From Nostoc flagelliforme FACHB-838 (GTDB lineage: Bacteria > Cyanobacteriota > Cyanobacteriia > Cyanobacteriales > Nostocaceae), in the NCBI RefSeq assembly GCF_014698065.1, contig NZ_JACJSI010000014.1, positions 1-64,000 of the forward strand: a DNA stretch of 64,000 nt. The letters are read 5' to 3'. This document shows, piece by piece, positions 26,588-36,055 of the stretch. The first letter of the stretch is position 1; every line of letters begins with the position of its first letter. The position numbers and the translations under genes are program-made. The notes under the pieces are model-generated. The model saw only the letters and a program-made list of their open reading frames with translations, ran no database searches and was not told where the DNA came from.

Positions 26588-28834
26588 TTATACAGAGCTT
26601 TTGTCGGGAATACGTTTTTGTTGCTTAACTTCTTTTGTCAAATCTTGGTGAGTAAAGTATTCTTTAGCATGGTTGAAATAACTATTAGATTCATTTTTAT
26701 CAATGATACCATTGACAACTAAACCTAAGACGTTGTGACTCGATCTCTCTAGCATTTCTCGAGCAGCAGCTGCACTGTTAGAATCAATTACCCCAGGTCG
26801 GGCTACTAACAAAATCCCATCAGTCATTTGGCTTAAAGTCAAAGCATCAGCTGCTAAAAGGAGGGGAGGAGCATCAATAATTACAAAATCATAGTTATAT
26901 CGAGATGATAAATTTTCAATTAGTGATGCCATCCGTTTTGAGTCAAGCAAAGCAAGTGGGTTGGGAGGTCTAACTCCAGCGGTTAAAACATCAAGGTTGT
27001 CCATTACCTTAGATACAGTAATGTCAAATTCAGCCTGGCCTACAATAACTTCGCTCAAACCAACTGAATTTGTTAGTTGCCAGAAATCATGCTGCGAAGG
27101 AACTCGCATATCTGCATCAATTAGTAAAACTTGGCGTCCTAGTTGAGCGATCGCAGCAGCCAAATTAGCTGAAACTGTAGATTTGCCCTCTTTTGGAACT
27201 GCGCTAGTTACAACAATAGTTTTGAGTACTTTGTCTGAACTCAGAAATTTCAGATTAGCTTGAATCATCCGATACATTTCGCTCGTTAAAGAGTGAGGAG
27301 TATCTCGGACAGCAATTTGTTGAAGTGTTGAGTCTGCATTTGAATAACGGGAACGAACCTTTTTAACAGATAAAGGCACAATTCCCAACAAAGGATATCC
27401 CAATACATCTCTAACTTCTTTAAGTGTTTTAAGAGATCTATCTCTCATAGCTAGGAAGAGGACAGTTGTGGTGGCAAAAAATAAACCAAACATTACTCCT
27501 AGCACTAAAACAATTATTTTTTTGCCTCCTACTGGATCTTTAGGTACTAAAGCCGGAGCAATAATACGAGAACTAGCTGTGTTTGTATTCTCAACTAACT
27601 GTAATTCTTGAACCTTTTTCAATAGAGTTTGATAAGTAGATTCTGCAACTTCAACTTTCCGTTCTAACTCCCGCTGATTTTGTGCTAATTGGGGTATGAG
27701 TTTCACCCGCTGTTCGTAACTAGAACGAGAATTATATAGAGAAGAAAGTCTTTGAGTTAAACCAAAGCGCTGTATTTCTGATTGCAGAAAATTTTGTATC
27801 AGGCTTTGTCTGAGTTCTCCAATCTGCAGTAGACTCTGAGGAAGTTGTCTCTGATTGCCAACAGTCTGGCTAATTTGCTGTTGTAGGAGAGATTTTAAAT
27901 TAGTTTTTTTTGCTTCTAGGTTAATAATTACGGGATTATCATCTAGAAAACGGCTACGCTCAACCGCTAACTGCCGTTCAGTGTCTTGAAGTTGTGCTAA
28001 AACTGCTTGTACTGGGGGTGACTGACTGAGCGCACTCACAGCGATCGCTTGCTGAGAATTTAGCTCTACTTTTTGGCGCAGTTCGTTTGTTTGAGCATTT
28101 ACCTCATCTAGTTGAGCCTTAACAGTATTAATCTCATTGTCTAGATTTCCAATAGTCCCAACTGCTGACCTTGTTTCCTCCGATAAATCTGCAATCTGAT
28201 TCTTTTGTTTAAATATACGTAGTGCTACTTCCGCATTATTAACAGCGGCTTGAGTTTTAGGAAGCTGCCTGGCCATAAACTGACGAGTTGCTCCTGCCTC
28301 AAGGCGATTTGTCAGAATATCATTTTCTAAATAAAAAGCCATAATTGTGTTGACCACAGCCGCTGCTTCTTCTGGATCAGGGCTGCTATAGCTAATTCGC
28401 AATACATCTGTCCCACCAACAATTTTTAGGTTCAGGGCTTTTTGTAGCGCTCGAACTTCCAAAAGCTCACCTTCGTTGTCTTTGAGTTGTAGCTTGTTTA
28501 TTGTTTTCTGCAACAAAGTAGGGGAAGAGATAACTTCTATCTGACTACTTATAGGATTTTGAGTTGCTACTAAGGGTCTTAAATCTCCTGAGTCTCCTCC
28601 TTCGGAAGAACCAGGCGAAAGATTATTCCCTCCTACTTTGAAAGAAGGAATTCTGAATAACAGCTTTCCTTCTGCTTCATAGTCTGCCTTTATAAACTTT
28701 GTAGATATAGCACTCAGAAGAACTGTAGCCACAAATATAGTGATAGCAGGTACCCACCACCGTTTCAATATCAATAAGTAACGATTAAGGTCTAAATCAA
28801 TAGATTCTCTAGATTCCATAGATTTTTCTGACAT
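26588..28834 (-). CDS. Polysaccharide co-polymerase with bacterial tyrosine kinase domain (Wzc-like)
   Basis: A 748-residue inner-membrane protein that controls chain length and export of a Wzy-type polysaccharide. The N-terminal Wzz part has a transmembrane segment at about 32-50, then a long periplasmic coiled coil and a PxxP-type second segment near 440-465. The cytoplasmic BY-kinase has Walker A VPKEGKSTVSAN (about 540-552), Walker A' VLLIDADMR and Walker B-like FVIIDAPP. The tail holds only two Tyr (NSYFNHAKEYF) rather than a large Tyr cluster. It is the last gene of the minus-strand polysaccharide cluster. Confidence 0.93.
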   Translation of the reverse strand: MSEKSMESRESIDLDLNRYLLILKRWWVPAITIFVATVLLSAISTKFIKADYEAEGKLLFRIPSFKVGGNNLSPGSSEGGDSGDLRPLVATQNPISSQIEVISSPTLLQKTINKLQLKDNEGELLEVRALQKALNLKIVGGTDVLRISYSSPDPEEAAAVVNTIMAFYLENDILTNRLEAGATRQFMARQLPKTQAAVNNAEVALRIFKQKNQIADLSEETRSAVGTIGNLDNEINTVKAQLDEVNAQTNELRQKVELNSQQAIAVSALSQSPPVQAVLAQLQDTERQLAVERSRFLDDNPVIINLEAKKTNLKSLLQQQISQTVGNQRQLPQSLLQIGELRQSLIQNFLQSEIQRFGLTQRLSSLYNSRSSYEQRVKLIPQLAQNQRELERKVEVAESTYQTLLKKVQELQLVENTNTASSRIIAPALVPKDPVGGKKIIVLVLGVMFGLFFATTTVLFLAMRDRSLKTLKEVRDVLGYPLLGIVPLSVKKVRSRYSNADSTLQQIAVRDTPHSLTSEMYRMIQANLKFLSSDKVLKTIVVTSAVPKEGKSTVSANLAAAIAQLGRQVLLIDADMRVPSQHDFWQLTNSVGLSEVIVGQAEFDITVSKVMDNLDVLTAGVRPPNPLALLDSKRMASLIENLSSRYNYDFVIIDAPPLLLAADALTLSQMTDGILLVARPGVIDSNSAAAAREMLERSSHNVLGLVVNGIIDKNESNSYFNHAKEYFTHQDLTKEVKQQKRIPDKSSV

Positions 28835-29151
28835 AAATCTTCCAAATTACAGGTCTTAAGCAACAAACTAAAAATTGACTCACTAGAGTAATCACAAACC
28901 AGTGCAATTGACAAGCAAGACTGGTATGATTTTACAATATGACAATAGTATAGACCATCTAAGTTACAAATTTACTTCCCATTTGGGCACATTTATGCAG
29001 CAGTCATTTATGACTTGCTATTGAGTGATAACTTTGGTAAATATTTATTTTGGGGAACCTATGGTTATATCTGACAAAACTGGTCTCAATAACTTTATAT
29101 CTGCATCCTTACAACTTTCACTTTTGCAGTTGCTAGCTGTTTATACTCAGA
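28835..29151. other. Intergenic ahead of the Wzc-type gene
   Basis: About 317 bp, AT-rich, no gene seen. The size suggests a separate promoter for the Wzc-type gene. Confidence 0.4.
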
Positions 29152-30240
29152 TTATTGATCATCTGAATTTAACACTGAACTATACAAATCAAGTAAAGAA
29201 AGCCAGTGATTTTTGATATCAAGAGGAAAAACACTTGTTCTCGCCTTAGCTCCTAGAGAAAGCCTCAAAGCCTCATTTTCAATTAAGGACTTCACAGCAG
29301 CTGATAACTCCTCAACATTACCTGGATTGACGATTAATCCATTTTCAGATTGAGTAACTATTTCAGGTATGCCTCCTACTGGTGTGACTACTACTGGTAA
29401 CTCCCAAGCCATCGCTTCCAGCATTGATAATGGAAGACCTTCATTGTAAGAGGGCAATACAAAAACATCTGCTTCAGTTAAAAGAATATCGCGTTCATCT
29501 GATCCTATCCAGCCAGGCAACTTTATATAATCTTCTAGATTCAAGGTCGTAACTAAATTGCGTGCTTGTTCTATATCTCCATCTCCCGCCATAATCATAC
29601 TTGATCTAGTTTTATATTCAGTAGGTAAAATAGAAAAGGCTTTTATCAAATCAAATGCTCCTTTACGTTGACCAATTCGCCCTAAAAAAAGTAAGTTTAT
29701 TTTTGTAGAGACTGAACGTTGTGGAACTTCAGTAGGAATTTTTACTGGATTATAAAAAACTACAACCTTTTCGGGTTTAAGACCAAGGTTTTCGATGTAG
29801 AAGCTTTTCCAACTTTCGGATAATACAATTAAGCGTTGACACTTGCAAAATACCCAATTTACTAATTTTTTTATCCAATTAGGAAGCCCAGCATAGAAAA
29901 GATGAAACTGGCTACCGTGAGCGTGTAGAATTATAGGCTTATGAAATATCCAAGCTAAAAGTGCCAGAATCCCTTGTCGTAAAATATTGCCACGCTGTGA
30001 AATTTCACATTGAACAATATCAACTTCTTCTCTTGTTAACACCCACAAAAATTTACATATAGCTTTCAAAAATATTATCATTTTGATTGCTGTAGTTCCA
30101 TCTTCGTAAGTAATAATATGACGTATATTTACTTCTGAAGGAGCATATTCTAAAAAAAGTTTCTCGTAATTGGAAATGCCACCCTGCTGGAGTAAGCTAG
30201 GGCCTAGCAGAATAATATTGATAGTTTTAGTTTGACGCAT
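29152..30240 (-). CDS. Glycosyltransferase family 4 (GT-B)
   Basis: A 362-residue GT-B enzyme that adds a sugar to the growing polysaccharide repeat unit on the inner face of the membrane. The N-terminus has the glycine motif (IILLGPSLLQQGGISNYEKL). The donor-binding half shows NLLFLGRIGQRKGAFDLIKA, SYNEGLPLSMLEAMAWELPV (the E-x7-E motif) and VVTPVGGIPEIV, all GT4 hallmarks. Sugar and linkage cannot be predicted. ATG at 30240. It sits between the Wzy-type and Wzc-type genes. Confidence 0.9.
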   Translation of the reverse strand: MRQTKTINIILLGPSLLQQGGISNYEKLFLEYAPSEVNIRHIITYEDGTTAIKMIIFLKAICKFLWVLTREEVDIVQCEISQRGNILRQGILALLAWIFHKPIILHAHGSQFHLFYAGLPNWIKKLVNWVFCKCQRLIVLSESWKSFYIENLGLKPEKVVVFYNPVKIPTEVPQRSVSTKINLLFLGRIGQRKGAFDLIKAFSILPTEYKTRSSMIMAGDGDIEQARNLVTTLNLEDYIKLPGWIGSDERDILLTEADVFVLPSYNEGLPLSMLEAMAWELPVVVTPVGGIPEIVTQSENGLIVNPGNVEELSAAVKSLIENEALRLSLGAKARTSVFPLDIKNHWLSLLDLYSSVLNSDDQ

Positions 30241-30523
30241 CTTCTAAACTTTTTCCATAATTTAGCTATCTTTGGTTAATCAACCAACGAAAGAAATAAT
30301 TCAAGCCAAGTTTATTATTCTAATGTTTTTTCAATGTTCAAAATCAACACATAAAGTATTAGTTTTAAAGGCTTTGCTAAAAAATGTATTTATCTAAATC
30401 AGGAAACGTTTGTATTAATTTTAGTTTAGTGTAAATTACCACTATAAAAACAATGATTTCAGAAGTTTTTGCAATACCTATATTACAGTTCAGCATTTTC
30501 TATTTCATGATTTTACTCTAATT

Positions 30524-31750
30524 TCATCTCTTAATTCTGACTGAAAGAGATACTGCTACATAGAGCATCCAATTCAAACTATTAGATTCCAGCAAGGCAG
30601 ATTCAGTAGTGCTGGCTAAAGCTATATATGTCATGTGTATAAGTGGCCAAACATCTAATGCTGTTTTACTACCACGCACGTAAGTAAATCCTTGCACATA
30701 ACTGCGCCAAAATCCTAAAAAGAATAACCCTAACCCTATAAAACCCAAATCCATGCAAAGAGCCAGATAACCATTGTGGGGGTGGGTTACTGGCCATCCA
30801 ACTATGCGCCAAATATAAGCAGATTCGCCATCCCATCCGTGCCAAAATCCGCTATAACCATAACCAAGCCAAGGATGTTTCCAAATCATATCAATCACTA
30901 ATGGCCAGATGTCTGTTCGACCCGTAAGTGTCGAATCTTTTCCAATTAAACTGAACACGACATTGGCGTTATTAGAAAACCAAAAATATAAACTTTGGCT
31001 GATAGTTGCCATCATTATTAGAGCTGGTATCATAACCTGGTATGGCCAACGCCAAATTAAGAAAGCAAAAAATGCCAATATTAAAATTAATAAAGTAAGT
31101 AGAGAGGAAGTGGAAACGGAAAGAATTAAAAGTAGTATTGATAAGCTAAACCCCCCCCAGAAAAGCCAACTACGTCTTCGAGCTTGATAACCAAGGATAA
31201 AAAAAATTATACTACTTGTTACCATCCTAGCTCCCAGACCGTTTTTGTGGGCGAAAACTCCACGCCACTTTCCGCTTCCAATGTCGTTTTGTATCCCGTA
31301 TTTAGGCAAGGCTATAGCAAAAATAAAACTTAAAACTATAATAATACCAAAGTTCAAAGCAAGTAAATTTAATTGCTGTTTTAAGGTGTACCTTGATGCA
31401 AAATACAGACCAAATAAACTGGAATTAATTAGGGTAAAACTATCTTTTAATGTTGATGATGGGGAAAAAGACCAAGCAACAGAAACAGCCGTCATTATAA
31501 CCAAAGAATACAGCCAAATATCTTTAGCCATGACAATGAAATAAAAAGTTCTCTTCCAACGCAAAACTAGGAGAAATAAGGTAACTGCGTAGATTAAGAA
31601 AAAAAGTATCCGAATTAAGGAGCTATCGTATTCTACTATATCACTCTGTCCTGCTCCTCCTGAGAGAACAACATTTAGGATTGCCCCTGAATACATCAGC
31701 AAAGCTACAATCGTGAATACATTTTCCCCAAAAATTAGTAATTTTTTCAT
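30524..31750 (-). CDS. O-antigen ligase/polymerase-family membrane protein (Wzy-like)
   Basis: A 408-residue protein with about ten to twelve hydrophobic segments. In the middle it has the conserved region WRGVFAHKNGLGARMVTSSI (about 163-182) followed by GRTDIWPLVIDMIWKHPWLG and a loop with HPHNGYLALCMDLG. These are the marks of the Wzy_C/WaaL superfamily, which joins undecaprenyl-linked repeat units or transfers chains. In this cluster polymerase (Wzy) is the better guess. The start ATG (31750) lies seven bases after the stop of the upstream glycosyltransferase gene, so the two are surely cotranscribed. Confidence 0.88.
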   Translation of the reverse strand: MKKLLIFGENVFTIVALLMYSGAILNVVLSGGAGQSDIVEYDSSLIRILFFLIYAVTLFLLVLRWKRTFYFIVMAKDIWLYSLVIMTAVSVAWSFSPSSTLKDSFTLINSSLFGLYFASRYTLKQQLNLLALNFGIIIVLSFIFAIALPKYGIQNDIGSGKWRGVFAHKNGLGARMVTSSIIFFILGYQARRRSWLFWGGFSLSILLLILSVSTSSLLTLLILILAFFAFLIWRWPYQVMIPALIMMATISQSLYFWFSNNANVVFSLIGKDSTLTGRTDIWPLVIDMIWKHPWLGYGYSGFWHGWDGESAYIWRIVGWPVTHPHNGYLALCMDLGFIGLGLFFLGFWRSYVQGFTYVRGSKTALDVWPLIHMTYIALASTTESALLESNSLNWMLYVAVSLSVRIKR

Positions 31751-31757
31751 AAATTAA

Positions 31758-32855
31758 CTAACTATGTATATTGATTTTTCTCTGATAAATTTCAGCTGTT
31801 TGAGCAGCAATATTTGACCAATTTAAATCTTGCTGGCAACGAGCCAGTGCAGCAGTTTGCATACGTTGTTGCAAATTGCGATCGCTTAACAAACTAATTA
31901 TGGCATCAGCTAGCGCTCGAACATCGCAGGGTGGAACTAACAACCCATCTTCTTTATGGTGAACTATTTCACTCAATCCCCCAACCTCAGAAGCTACAAC
32001 CAGCGTTCCCATTCCATAAGATAAGGCTGCTACACCACTTTGAGAAGACTCGATATATGGCAAAACTGTTACTGTGCTGCGTTGAAATAAATTACCTACT
32101 TCTTCAAGCGGGATAAAGTCATTGATAATCTCATAGCGTTTCTCATCATAACCATTAGGGAAATACTGCTTTATGTTTTCTCCCCTTCCAGCAATAATTA
32201 GCTTGACTTCAGGTATACACTCAGCAATTAAGGGCATAGCCTCAAGCAAATACTTCAATCCCTTGTAGGGGAAGATGCGTCCAAAAAATAGCAAGGTAAA
32301 TGGCTCACGGGGTTGAATATCTTGACTACCCCGACGCTGATATAAACTACCAAGTTCCCCATGAGGTAAAACATTGATACGCTCTTGAGGTATGCGAAAT
32401 TGCTCAATTAGAATCTTTTTTAGTTGATGACTATGGACAATCAACTGTTGGGAACGGTAAAAGCTAATACGTTTAGTGTACTCTGAACCGAAAGCATTCA
32501 TTTTATCCCCTGGGTGAGGGAATATATCATGAATAGTCGTCACCAATGGTGGCATCTTGTTGAGCAACAAAGTCCAATCGTACCAAGGATCGTTAGTTTC
32601 TTGCACATGTAAAACATCTGGCTGTATGTCTTTGATAATATTCATCATATTGACCATAGACAATAGGTTGCCCGGGTCGCGCATCCGTGGTTTTTTAAAG
32701 CTAATTACACGGATATTTGAATCAAGAGCCTTGCTACAAATACGTGAAATTCTCTCTGGATGAATTAACGTTAAATCAACATACTTAACCAGACTGTTTG
32801 CTAATTCGATAGTGTAGTCTTCAAAGCAAAAATGTAATAAAGCAACTTTAATCAT
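31758..32855 (-). CDS. Glycosyltransferase family 4 (GT-B)
   Basis: A 365-residue GT-B glycosyltransferase of the exopolysaccharide cluster. Hallmarks are DVLHVQETNDPWYDW, TTIHDIFPHPGDK, FTLLFFGRIFPYKGLKYLLE, IESSQSGVAALSYGMGTLVV and VASEVGGLSEIVHHKEDGLL. The first acidic residue of the usual E-x7-E motif is kept within SSQSGVAALSYG only in part, so this enzyme differs from the other GT4 of the cluster. ATG at 32855. It is coupled tightly to the Wzy-like gene that follows and lies 80 bp after the flippase gene. Confidence 0.88.
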   Translation of the reverse strand: MIKVALLHFCFEDYTIELANSLVKYVDLTLIHPERISRICSKALDSNIRVISFKKPRMRDPGNLLSMVNMMNIIKDIQPDVLHVQETNDPWYDWTLLLNKMPPLVTTIHDIFPHPGDKMNAFGSEYTKRISFYRSQQLIVHSHQLKKILIEQFRIPQERINVLPHGELGSLYQRRGSQDIQPREPFTLLFFGRIFPYKGLKYLLEAMPLIAECIPEVKLIIAGRGENIKQYFPNGYDEKRYEIINDFIPLEEVGNLFQRSTVTVLPYIESSQSGVAALSYGMGTLVVASEVGGLSEIVHHKEDGLLVPPCDVRALADAIISLLSDRNLQQRMQTAALARCQQDLNWSNIAAQTAEIYQRKINIHS

Positions 32856-32935
32856 AATTATAAATTATATTTTTATTTAACTTACTTATCTAACCAATCT
32901 GCATACCTTACTATTAAAATTTTAGATGGAAAAAA

Positions 32936-34375
32936 TTATTGCTCTCTTAAAAATTTTACCCACAAAAAACGGAACCCCCCAAACGCACGAATACCGAAAT
33001 AAGTCATAGATAATCCATAAGCACAAGTTGCAATAATTAAAGTTAAAATGAAATTTAAACTAATTTTTTGCAATAGTAGGAATATAGGTAGCATCAAAAA
33101 GGTTATTATTAAGGGTCGCCGCATAATTCGCCATAAATCTAATGAAAATAGGCGACTATAGGTAAAGTAAATATACTGACTAAAACCAATAATATTCATT
33201 AGTAATGCCATTATAGCTGCACCTAGCAACTGATATTGTGAAACTAATGCCACGCCTAATAGGCTTCCTATTGAAGTAGTTATAACTACTTCACGTAGGT
33301 TGACTATCTCGAAACCATTGGCTACAAGTAGGTAGGACAATGAACGTGTGAATGGCAAGAAAATGAGTGAGACCGCAGTTAAACTGAGAGCTATATATGC
33401 TTCAGCAAAGCTAGTATCATAAATAAAAACTAGCAAATCTTTGCCAAAAAATAACAGCCCAAGAAGCAACGGTAATGCCATCATTAACAGTACTTCAATA
33501 ATATTTTCAGTTATCTGTCTCTGTTTGTCCCGTCCTTGCTCTACCGCTTTTGAAAATCTTGGAAAGATTGCTAAAGTTACACTGTTAGCAATAATTAAAA
33601 AGGGTTGTAGTAATTGTGAGATTCCACCAAATAGACCCACTAGAAACTCATTTCCTAGCAATGAAAGAATCAAGATTTGAATTCTGCCACCGATCACAGC
33701 TATTCCTTCAATAGCAAAAAATGTTCGAGCATTTTTGATTGTATTCAATACAAAATCCCCATCAATTTGCCATTGTATTTTGACCAGGCGTATGATAAAT
33801 ATCCATTCTATTACAAGAATTAGTGTTTCTGAGAAAAGTAGGATTACCGCTAGATATTCAATTCCGTATTTCAGCTTCATCGCCCAAATCATTATTATTA
33901 GGCGTAAGATATAAACGGGGACTGTAGAAATTGCAATCAGATGCATCTTTTCTTTAGCTTGAAAAATTGCCTCCGTGATGTTAGAAAGGGCAAAAGGAAT
34001 GATTGTTAAGCCCATGATGTAGCAAATAGTCGAGGTTTCAGCACTATAGGGAAGTAAAAAGACTACAATTACCAAAGCCCCATAGCTGAAGAAACTAAAT
34101 ATTAACTGAAGCCAAGTACCACTCATTAAATAAACTGGGGTTTTTTGTGGCTCACGGGCTAGTTCCCTAGTAAACAATGTTTTTAGACCCTGTGAAGCAA
34201 TTCCCACAAATATAAAATAGTAGCTATATGCTAGCAAATACTGACCTAAAGCCTCAGCTCCTAGAGTACGAGCTATAGCAGCGGTTAATACAAAGGTTGA
34301 AATGCTTTGAACTAACCGATTAACTATCATTGAAAGGGAATTACTTAGAAATCTGTACTTTTCTAGCATTTTCAA
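32936..34375 (-). CDS. Lipopolysaccharide/exopolysaccharide flippase (Wzx/MATE-like)
   Basis: A 479-residue protein with about 12 to 14 transmembrane segments that would flip undecaprenyl-linked repeat units across the inner membrane. The N-terminus (LSNSLSMIVNRLVQSISTFV, then LTAAIARTLGAEALGQYLLA) is typical of the polysaccharide transporter family. The gene is AT-rich and is the first of the minus-strand series flippase, GT4, Wzy, GT4, Wzc. An in-frame ATG two codons later is an alternative start. Confidence 0.9.
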   Translation of the reverse strand: MKMLEKYRFLSNSLSMIVNRLVQSISTFVLTAAIARTLGAEALGQYLLAYSYYFIFVGIASQGLKTLFTRELAREPQKTPVYLMSGTWLQLIFSFFSYGALVIVVFLLPYSAETSTICYIMGLTIIPFALSNITEAIFQAKEKMHLIAISTVPVYILRLIIMIWAMKLKYGIEYLAVILLFSETLILVIEWIFIIRLVKIQWQIDGDFVLNTIKNARTFFAIEGIAVIGGRIQILILSLLGNEFLVGLFGGISQLLQPFLIIANSVTLAIFPRFSKAVEQGRDKQRQITENIIEVLLMMALPLLLGLLFFGKDLLVFIYDTSFAEAYIALSLTAVSLIFLPFTRSLSYLLVANGFEIVNLREVVITTSIGSLLGVALVSQYQLLGAAIMALLMNIIGFSQYIYFTYSRLFSLDLWRIMRRPLIITFLMLPIFLLLQKISLNFILTLIIATCAYGLSMTYFGIRAFGGFRFLWVKFLREQ

Positions 34376-36055
34376 ATTATTAATTTAGTTTAATTCATTA
34401 ATTTTGAATCATTAATACACATATATTTTATAACTAAATACACATATATTTTGTAACTTTACTTTTTGTGGTATATCGCTCATCATAAGTTTTTATATCT
34501 TAAGAATACATAGTGTTAATACAAGTAGGCGAAAAGAATACATTTTCACTATTTAGCTTTTATCAGGTTATCACTTATCACAAGATTTTCTTAAGTTTTA
34601 ATTCCTGAATGCGAAAGTTTTGTATTTCTCTTAAGCAGGCAGTTAATTACTCAGCAAAGTAGAAAAGCCTTAGTGCATTAAATGAAAACAAAAAATACAC
34701 TGCAATGAAAATTGCAATAATTATATTTACATTAATACAACATATAAAAAAATAAAAAAACTTTCGTTAAGCCTAATTGATTAAGCTGACTCAATGTTGG
34801 TTAACGTTTATATCTGTCTAATGAATTAGCATTCACCGTTCTAGATACGATACAATCAATGTTTTATTCTTTTAAAATCTAATAATCTGCTCATTATCTT
34901 GAGATCATAAATAAATAATAAAGACAGAAGGATGAACTATTTTTTTGTTTACGTAGATATTGAATAGTGATATTTACATTATATATCTACCAATACAAAT
35001 CAAAGCTATATTTAGCAACCAAGACAATAGTATTAATCCTGGGCTTGTAATATCAACAACTGGTTGATACAAAAAACGCTTTTATTTGAAATACTTAAAT
35101 ATCTATTCCGGAGTTTCCGTAACATATTTATCCAGACTAACTTACTTTTGCTTATAACACTTCTTTATTATTTAGGCATAATTACTGATTAACAAAACTT
35201 ACACGAACAGAATACAACAAAATGCATCAAAAGTTTAATTATTGTTACAAAAATTTATATAATTGAATATTTGTGGTTGAATTTGGGTCAGCTTCATAGG
35301 TATCTCTAGAGAATTACTTACAGTTTAATGAAAATAAATTTTAATAGCTGAAAGTATTTTCAACAATGTCTGACATCCATAAGTCTTGCCATATCAGCAT
35401 CATAAATATTTTCACATCTTGAAAAAGAACCAATTATTTTGATAGATTTTTGTATCTAGATTAAATTTTAGACAGATCCAATCTTATCTACTGAAAACTC
35501 AGGGTTTAGGCTTTACATAATTTTTACATTTGAAGAAACATGGTAAAGATTTGGTAATAATTATTTTTTATTTCAAAAAATTCCCCTAAAAAAAGATAGA
35601 GTTTTTTAATAAAAATGTAGTATTTAAGCTATTTAGCTAAGTAAAAAACAAAAAAAAACTACTTTTTCACTAAAACTAAAGCTGCAAATTGAATTCTTGT
35701 CTATGGTTATAACTCAACTATACTGAGGATTTTTACTTTTATTGTATTTTCAGGTTTCAGTTAAAAATAAAACATTTTGTATAAATATAATAATGCTTAT
35801 TATGTTAACTTAGAAGTCTATTGCCTAAAGCTTCAAATACAATTATTTGTGAAACTATATATAGTTTTTTAAGGGTATTGACAACTAGAAACCGCAATTA
35901 TTTAGTGAGACTTGAACCCAGCTAATTTTTATTTTTTTAATCCTAGGTTTTTATATTGAAAAAGTTAGTGTGCAGTATTACATATAATTTTGTTACAAAC
36001 ACATAAATAATAAATTATAAAAATTGCGTTTCCTGATGGAGCTGATATGTAGAAA
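34376..36055. other. Long AT-rich intergenic region between divergent units
   Basis: About 1.7 kb with no credible open frame on either strand. It separates the minus-strand exopolysaccharide cluster from the plus-strand synthetase gene and must hold both promoters. The content is very AT-rich with many TATA-like and poly-A or poly-T runs; I see no hairpin terminator, tRNA, insertion sequence or dispersed GC-rich repeat. Confidence 0.5.

Noticed and set aside
34376-36055. Search for a hidden gene or insertion sequence in the 1.7-kb spacer
   Set aside because: Stops are frequent in all frames and neither terminal repeats nor transposase-like peptides were seen.
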